From an uncultured Desulfuromonadales bacterium (GTDB taxonomy: Bacteria; Desulfobacterota; Desulfuromonadia; Desulfuromonadales; Geopsychrobacteraceae), in assembly GCA_945787295.1 (NCBI GenBank), contig CALZHQ010000098.1:1-11954 (forward strand): 11,954 bases of DNA. The letters are read 5' to 3'. Numbering within the stretch: position 1 is the first letter of the stretch; each line of letters opens with the position of its first letter. The notes beneath the pieces are model-generated. The model did no database searches. It was not told the DNA's origin and was given only the letters and a program-made list of their open reading frames with translations. A program made the translations under genes and the position numbers. Below, piece by piece: positions 7,893 to 11,954 of this stretch.

Positions 7893-9269
7893 TTACCGCT
7901 CCGGGATATCCTCGACACCGCAGATCACGTTACGGGAGCACTTGCCAGCATACATGGCCCGGTCAGCGAGATCGAGCAGAACGTCCCTTTCCACGGCATC
8001 TGTCGGGAAGGTTGAGAAGCCGGCGGTCACCGTCAAATGAGCGGAGATTCCCTGCTCTACCAGGAAGACATGCTCATCGATTGTCTTGCGAATCCGTTCA
8101 GCAACAATCCGTGCGGTGCGCCCATCGGTCTCTACCAGCATGGCGGCAAATTCATCGCCCCCGAAACGGAACAGAGTATCAACGTCCCGCACACACTGCC
8201 GCAGCAGGCCTGCGACCTCCTGCAAAGCAGCACTCCCCGCCAGGTGACCATGCTGATCATTTATTTCTTTGAAACGATCCAAATCGAGGAACAGCAGAGA
8301 ATATTCCAGGCCGTAACGCTGTGAACGCCGGATCTCCTGTTCCAGAGCAACCTGCATATAGCGATGATTGTACAAACCGGTCAGATCATCGGTATACATC
8401 AACTCCTGAGCGTCCTGGAAACGGCACGCATTTTCAAAGCCAAGAACAATCTGATCACAAAGGTAACGCAGGTCCGGTGACACAGACTGTTGCAGCTGAC
8501 CTGCCGAAGCTGCCGTAACAATCAGTCCCCCCTTCAGCTCGTCATCATCACCCAAAGGCAAGAACCAGAGCTCCTCAATGTCGAGCGGTAAATCGGTGCG
8601 AGCGGGCAGAGAAATATCCTTAAGCGATTGGAAACCGCCGGCGACATCTATATGCGGCAAGACAATTTCAAGCAGTTGTTCGACAACATCATCACGCAGA
8701 TTCCGCAACACCGTCCAACCCAGCTCGAAGCCCCCCTTCAGGACAAATCCACAACCATTAGCCGCTTCTACCTCACACAGTAGAGCATCCAAAGCCTGCG
8801 GGAGCAGGCGTTCCAGATCGATTAGAGAGGAGAGTGACTGACCGGTTTGAAAAAGACGGATCTGAGCTTTCAGATGCTCATTCTCTGCCAGCACACGACG
8901 TTGATCGAGGCAGGTACGAACCAGGTGTTTCAACTCATCAGGATTGAACGGTTTGACCAAGTAGTCTCTGGCACCGTTTTTCAGGGCCTGAATGGCTGAT
9001 TCGACACTGGCATAACCGGTCACCAGAATGACTTCCGGGGGGTTGGGCAACAAGCGGGAGGCCCGCAGAACTTCCAGACCGCACTTGCCCGGCATGACCA
9101 TATCGGTCAGAACAAGGTCAACTTGTCCCTGTTGCATTCGAAAGATGGCATCATCACCATTCTCACAGGCCTCGACAAGATAACCTTCGTCTGCCAACAG
9201 GTCACGGTAGAGTTTGCGGAAAAACAATTCATCGTCAACAACAAGAACTGTTAATTGGCTTTCAATCAT
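7893..9269 (-). CDS. Response regulator with GGDEF output domain (diguanylate cyclase)
   Basis: I chose the ATG at 9269 (458 residues, start MIESQLTVLVVDDE); the frame is open further upstream, but that part runs into comEC. REC domain, residues 1-120: Asp12/Asp13, phospho-acceptor Asp56 in LTDMVMPG, Thr84 and Lys106 are all present. A helical linker and a possible GAF-like region (about 125-285) follow. The C-terminal GGDEF domain (about 290-450) has FLDLDRFK with Asp329/Asp331, intact GGDEF at 370-374, and RDVD at 361-364 five residues before it, the layout of the inhibitory c-di-GMP-binding I-site. It should make c-di-GMP from GTP when phosphorylated, with product feedback. No histidine kinase is adjacent. 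The ribosome-binding site AGGGAG is close to the ATG (3 bases). It starts 47 bases after comEC but has its own promoter candidate. Confidence 0.9.
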   Translation of the reverse strand: MIESQLTVLVVDDELFFRKLYRDLLADEGYLVEACENGDDAIFRMQQGQVDLVLTDMVMPGKCGLEVLRASRLLPNPPEVILVTGYASVESAIQALKNGARDYLVKPFNPDELKHLVRTCLDQRRVLAENEHLKAQIRLFQTGQSLSSLIDLERLLPQALDALLCEVEAANGCGFVLKGGFELGWTVLRNLRDDVVEQLLEIVLPHIDVAGGFQSLKDISLPARTDLPLDIEELWFLPLGDDDELKGGLIVTAASAGQLQQSVSPDLRYLCDQIVLGFENACRFQDAQELMYTDDLTGLYNHRYMQVALEQEIRRSQRYGLEYSLLFLDLDRFKEINDQHGHLAGSAALQEVAGLLRQCVRDVDTLFRFGGDEFAAMLVETDGRTARIVAERIRKTIDEHVFLVEQGISAHLTVTAGFSTFPTDAVERDVLLDLADRAMYAGKCSRNVICGVEDIPER

Positions 9270-9291
9270 AAGCTCCCTATAATTACAGTCT

Positions 9292-9320
9292 TTTTTATCA
9301 GCCTCCCCCCTTTGTGTCAA
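9292..9320 (-). promoter_or_regulatory. Promoter candidate for the GGDEF response regulator
   Basis: On the minus strand a perfect TTGACA (9315-9320) overlaps the comEC stop codon and is followed after 17 bases by TAAAAA (9292-9297). The predicted start near 9285 gives a leader of about 16 bases. The spacer contains a run of six G. Confidence 0.5.
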
Positions 9321-11713
9321 CGGAAAAGCCCATCTTTCCAGAGATCTATCTGCCAATCGTCAGAATGGTTGCGTACCCTTACTGTTCCCATTATATCAGT
9401 TCTATACAAAGGAACGTTCTGTCGTTGCAGATATTCAACCAACTGCCGAGCAGGAAAACCATAGCGGTTCTGATAACCGGCAGAAGCCAGACAGACATCG
9501 GGCTGCAACAGTTTCAGCAGTTCTTCGGTGTTCGAGTGCCGGCTGCCATGGTGGGGCAATTTCAACACCGAAACAGGACCGGGAACACCTGCCGCTATCA
9601 ACTTCCGCACACCACGTTTCTCCAGATCGCCCGTCAACAGCAGCCCACCAGGTCGAGCAGGCACGTATAGAACCAGCGAAGAATTGTTTTTATTCTGCCG
9701 CTCAGGCGCAGAGAATATTTGTAACGGCTCAGCCTCCGGGAAAGGCACATCAGTCCAGCCCGCGGGTAAGCTTCGTACGGGAATCTTTTTTTCCGTCAAA
9801 ACCGCTTGTAATTGGGGATGCAGATCGGCAAACGCCACCCCTGACCAGAATGTCTCGACCGGGAAATGTCGTAAGACAAAAATAAGCCCTTTGCGATGAT
9901 CGGGATGATCGTGGGTCAATACCACCGCAGTCAAGCGGTTGACCCCCAATTCCCCGAGGGCTGGCGCTAGCAGGCGCTCACCGACATCGAAACGGTTGCT
10001 GTAAAGCCCTCCTCCGTCGACTAACAGCGCTTCTGAGCGATTGGTCAACAGCAGCGACTCTCCCTGGCCAACACTTAGCATATAGAGCGATAGCTCGGCC
10101 GGACCAGCAGCAGGCGAATAACCACTCAGCAGGGCAAGCAACAAACAACCAGCGACGAATTGCCAGCGCGCTCTCTTCATCCAGGGTTGAGCATGGAGAA
10201 TCATGGGCAGCAGCAGCAAACCGATGCCGACATATTGCCAACGGCATAAGAACAGATATTCTGCGGACAAACCGGGAACCAACAGCAGTTTTTCTGTCAA
10301 CAACAGGACGGTATCGAGTAGATATGCACACAGGGAAAAGCAGAACTCGGCAACAGGAGTCAGGTCAAGGAAAATCAGACCACACAAACCGATCGGCAGT
10401 GCCAGCAGAGCAACGATGGGCACGGCAAAAAGATTTGCCAATAATCCGGCCGGAGCAAGCAGATGAAAATTTACCAGTACCAGCGGCAAAGTTGCCAACG
10501 TGGCCGCAAGCGTTACCAAAAACAGACGGGCTGGCCCGCGAAGTAAAGCAGGAACTTCAGCAAAACGACCCGCCCAAAGAGGTCGCCAGAGCAAAATTCC
10601 GGCGGCTCCGGAAAACGAAAGCTGCCAGGATGGCTGCCAGAGCAATAACGGATTGACCAGCAAAAACAGGAGCGCCAGAAACAGCAACAGCCGTAACGGA
10701 TTAACCGTATAGCGAAGCCACCAGAAAGCAGCGGCAAAACTTGCGAGACAAAAAGCACGGCGAGTGGCGACAGCATCCCCGGTCAGCAACAGATAACCAA
10801 ACAGCAGTGGTAACAGCAGCAATGGCAGGACCCGCTGCGGAGGTTGCCAATTCAGCAGAATCGTCGACCTTCGATACAGACAGAACAGCAATCGATAACC
10901 CAGCATTCCGAGAAGCCCCAGGTGAAGCCCGGAAATGGCAAACAGGTGGCTGATTCCAGCCTGAGCGAGGTTGTCCCTGACCGGGTCGGGCAACAACTTT
11001 GCTTCCCCTAAAATCAGAGCACGAACCAATAGCGCACTCCGTTTCCCTATTGACACTTCAATAATCTCTGCGGCGCGCTCTTTCCAAGCCATGATATGAC
11101 GCAACGGATAACTCTGATTTGAGTCGATAAGCGTCAATTGATCGGCACTTTTCAACCAGCCGCTCAGGGCGATATTCTGACTGGCCAGATAACGGGGCCA
11201 GTGGAATTCCCCTGGCGTCCCGAATAACCTCGGCTTACGCAATCTAGCCGTAAAACTCAGCATGTCTCCCGGTAGCAGCCCCGCGACCCTCTCACCGACA
11301 TATAACCGCAACCGGCACTCTGTCGTCAGAGGAAGCTCTCGACCATTATCTACTAAACGGATCAACTGCAGATCTAAGGAACTACGCTCGTCCGCCAGCT
11401 GTCGGACCTGTTTCAGTTGAGCCGTGACATCTACTTTTGACTTCTGCGCATCGATTTGTGCAAGTAATGGATCGGCGGGGAACTGGAGAGGATAGCGCAG
11501 GTTCGCCAGCAGAAAAAAAACCAGCAGCAGAAAAAGAAGAAAGGCTCTATAGCTTTTGCGGAAGAAAAGCGCAAATGACAAACTGCCGACCAGCAAAGAC
11601 CAGCCGACATCTTGTGCGACAGAATAAAATGGTGCCAGCAAAGACCCAGCGATAGTCGCTGCTAAGGCAACAGGAATCAGCTGCATATCCCCCCCCGGCG
11701 CAGGCTGAATCAT
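9317..11713 (-). CDS. comEC: DNA internalization-related competence protein ComEC/Rec2 family
   Basis: This 798-residue polytopic inner-membrane protein is the channel through which single-stranded DNA enters during natural transformation. Order: two N-terminal hydrophobic segments (about 12-70), a soluble DUF4131/OB-like region (about 75-195), the Competence domain with many membrane helices (about 225-535; conserved HLFAISGLHLGL at 256-267), then a C-terminal metallo-beta-lactamase-like domain (about 540-795). The last has VDGGG (565-569), THDHPDH (600-606), LTGDLEKRG (693-701) and LPHHGS (719-724), so the metal-binding residues are intact. Length and domains match full ComEC. The start is uncertain: ATG at 11713 lacks a good ribosome-binding site, and ATG at 11686 follows a run of eight G. 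No comEA or other competence gene lies within the window. Confidence 0.93.
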   Translation of the reverse strand: MIQPAPGGDMQLIPVALAATIAGSLLAPFYSVAQDVGWSLLVGSLSFALFFRKSYRAFLLFLLLVFFLLANLRYPLQFPADPLLAQIDAQKSKVDVTAQLKQVRQLADERSSLDLQLIRLVDNGRELPLTTECRLRLYVGERVAGLLPGDMLSFTARLRKPRLFGTPGEFHWPRYLASQNIALSGWLKSADQLTLIDSNQSYPLRHIMAWKERAAEIIEVSIGKRSALLVRALILGEAKLLPDPVRDNLAQAGISHLFAISGLHLGLLGMLGYRLLFCLYRRSTILLNWQPPQRVLPLLLLPLLFGYLLLTGDAVATRRAFCLASFAAAFWWLRYTVNPLRLLLFLALLFLLVNPLLLWQPSWQLSFSGAAGILLWRPLWAGRFAEVPALLRGPARLFLVTLAATLATLPLVLVNFHLLAPAGLLANLFAVPIVALLALPIGLCGLIFLDLTPVAEFCFSLCAYLLDTVLLLTEKLLLVPGLSAEYLFLCRWQYVGIGLLLLPMILHAQPWMKRARWQFVAGCLLLALLSGYSPAAGPAELSLYMLSVGQGESLLLTNRSEALLVDGGGLYSNRFDVGERLLAPALGELGVNRLTAVVLTHDHPDHRKGLIFVLRHFPVETFWSGVAFADLHPQLQAVLTEKKIPVRSLPAGWTDVPFPEAEPLQIFSAPERQNKNNSSLVLYVPARPGGLLLTGDLEKRGVRKLIAAGVPGPVSVLKLPHHGSRHSNTEELLKLLQPDVCLASAGYQNRYGFPARQLVEYLQRQNVPLYRTDIMGTVRVRNHSDDWQIDLWKDGLFR

Positions 11714-11880
11714 TTTTCAGGGATAAAAATCAACGGTCTTATAACCCAAGCAAAGGCTCTTGCCACCAAGAGAACCACGTAAACCCCGATTCCTGGTTTT
11801 TGTTTCTCTTAGCGCCTTGATGTCTTGGTGTCTAAATGAAGACTTTTTTAGAACCTTTTTATTGGTTACAAAACCGAAAA
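11714..11880. other. AT-rich gap upstream of comEC
   Basis: No gene is seen in these 167 bases. The gap contains octamer repeats (11807-11830), an inverted copy of one octamer (11764-11771), a 6-bp CTCTTG/CAAGAG hairpin (11757-11772) and a weak -10-like TATAAG on the minus strand (11738-11743) that may belong to comEC. No clear terminator for the upstream gene is visible. Confidence 0.5.
11764..11830. repeat. Degenerate tandem octamers with an inverted copy
   Basis: Read on the minus strand, 11830-11807 is CACCAAGA-CATCAAGG-CGCTAAGA, three tandem variants of one 8-base pattern. CACCAAGA occurs again on the plus strand at 11764-11771, making an inverted repeat with 11823-11830 (51-base gap). 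From recall, degenerate intergenic repeats built on such CCAAGA/CTAAGA units are common in Geobacter-like genomes. Confidence 0.55.
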
Positions 11881-11954
11881 TCAATGGGTCAGGCTGGACA
11901 ACAATTGCAATATTTCATTGATGACCTGACGATCTACCGCAGTCTGTCCCGCCG
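11881..11954 (-). CDS. C-terminal fragment of an unidentified gene
   Basis: One minus-strand frame is open from the window edge to a TGA at 11881-11883, giving about 23 residues that end VDRQVINEILQLLSSLTH. The composition looks like a coding amphipathic helix, and the AT-rich non-coding gap starts right after its stop. The fragment is too short to recognise a family, and chance openness cannot be excluded. Confidence 0.5.
   Translation of the reverse strand, partial: AGQTAVDRQVINEILQLLSSLTH

Noticed and set aside
9270..9356. Upstream extension of the GGDEF regulator to 9356
   Set aside because: It would overlap the comEC C-terminus and add residues unlike a REC domain; the ATG at 9269 starts right before the conserved VLVVDDE.

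Overview
The window is a stretch of bacterial chromosome in which every convincing gene lies on the minus strand, so transcription runs from high to low coordinates. The combination of a ferredoxin-dependent 2-oxoglutarate oxidoreductase operon (korDABC) next to malate dehydrogenase, a DUF4398/LysM lipoprotein, a REC-GGDEF regulator and moderate GC content suggests a member of the Desulfuromonadia (Geobacter/Desulfuromonas/Pelobacter relatives). This is inferred from gene content and recalled family sequences, not from a search. No prophage, insertion sequence, CRISPR array, rRNA or tRNA is visible.

Layout in transcription order, from the right edge. A 3' gene fragment (11881-11954) is followed by an AT-rich gap with degenerate octamer repeats. 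Next come comEC (DNA uptake channel, 9317-11713) and a REC-GGDEF response regulator (7893-9269) with a good sigma-70 promoter of its own. hisS follows (6409-7674, probable TTG start), then aspS (4491-6281, TTG start) with a near-consensus promoter, then a small DUF4398/LysM lipoprotein gene (3773-4453). A 338-bp regulatory gap leads to mdh (2502-3434), which ends in a strong hairpin terminator. Finally the korD-korA-korB-korC operon (2243 to 1, korC cut by the window edge) has tight spacing and a one-base korA/korB overlap.

Functionally, mdh and korDABC are central carbon genes. Mdh oxidises malate to oxaloacetate. Kor interconverts 2-oxoglutarate + CoA and succinyl-CoA + CO2 with ferredoxin-type electrons. 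They are separate transcription units, split by the mdh terminator, but both upstream regions carry a GTATAC-centred palindrome (3526-3540 and 2345-2354). At mdh it overlaps the -10 box of a TTGACA/TACTGT promoter. This suggests one regulator for both units. hisS and aspS supply aminoacyl-tRNAs. AspRS carries residues (His38, Gly90) associated with non-discriminating enzymes that also charge tRNA-Asn.

The strongest anomaly is in Mdh. The otherwise well-conserved protein lacks about eight residues, including the near-universal Asn-Pro-x-Asp loop that contacts substrate and NAD. The reading frame stays open, and the junction looks like a deletion between short direct repeats. It is either a real loss-of-function or altered-function allele or an assembly error. 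I saw no clearly new multi-gene system; the rest is ordinary housekeeping DNA with some regulatory details worth checking.
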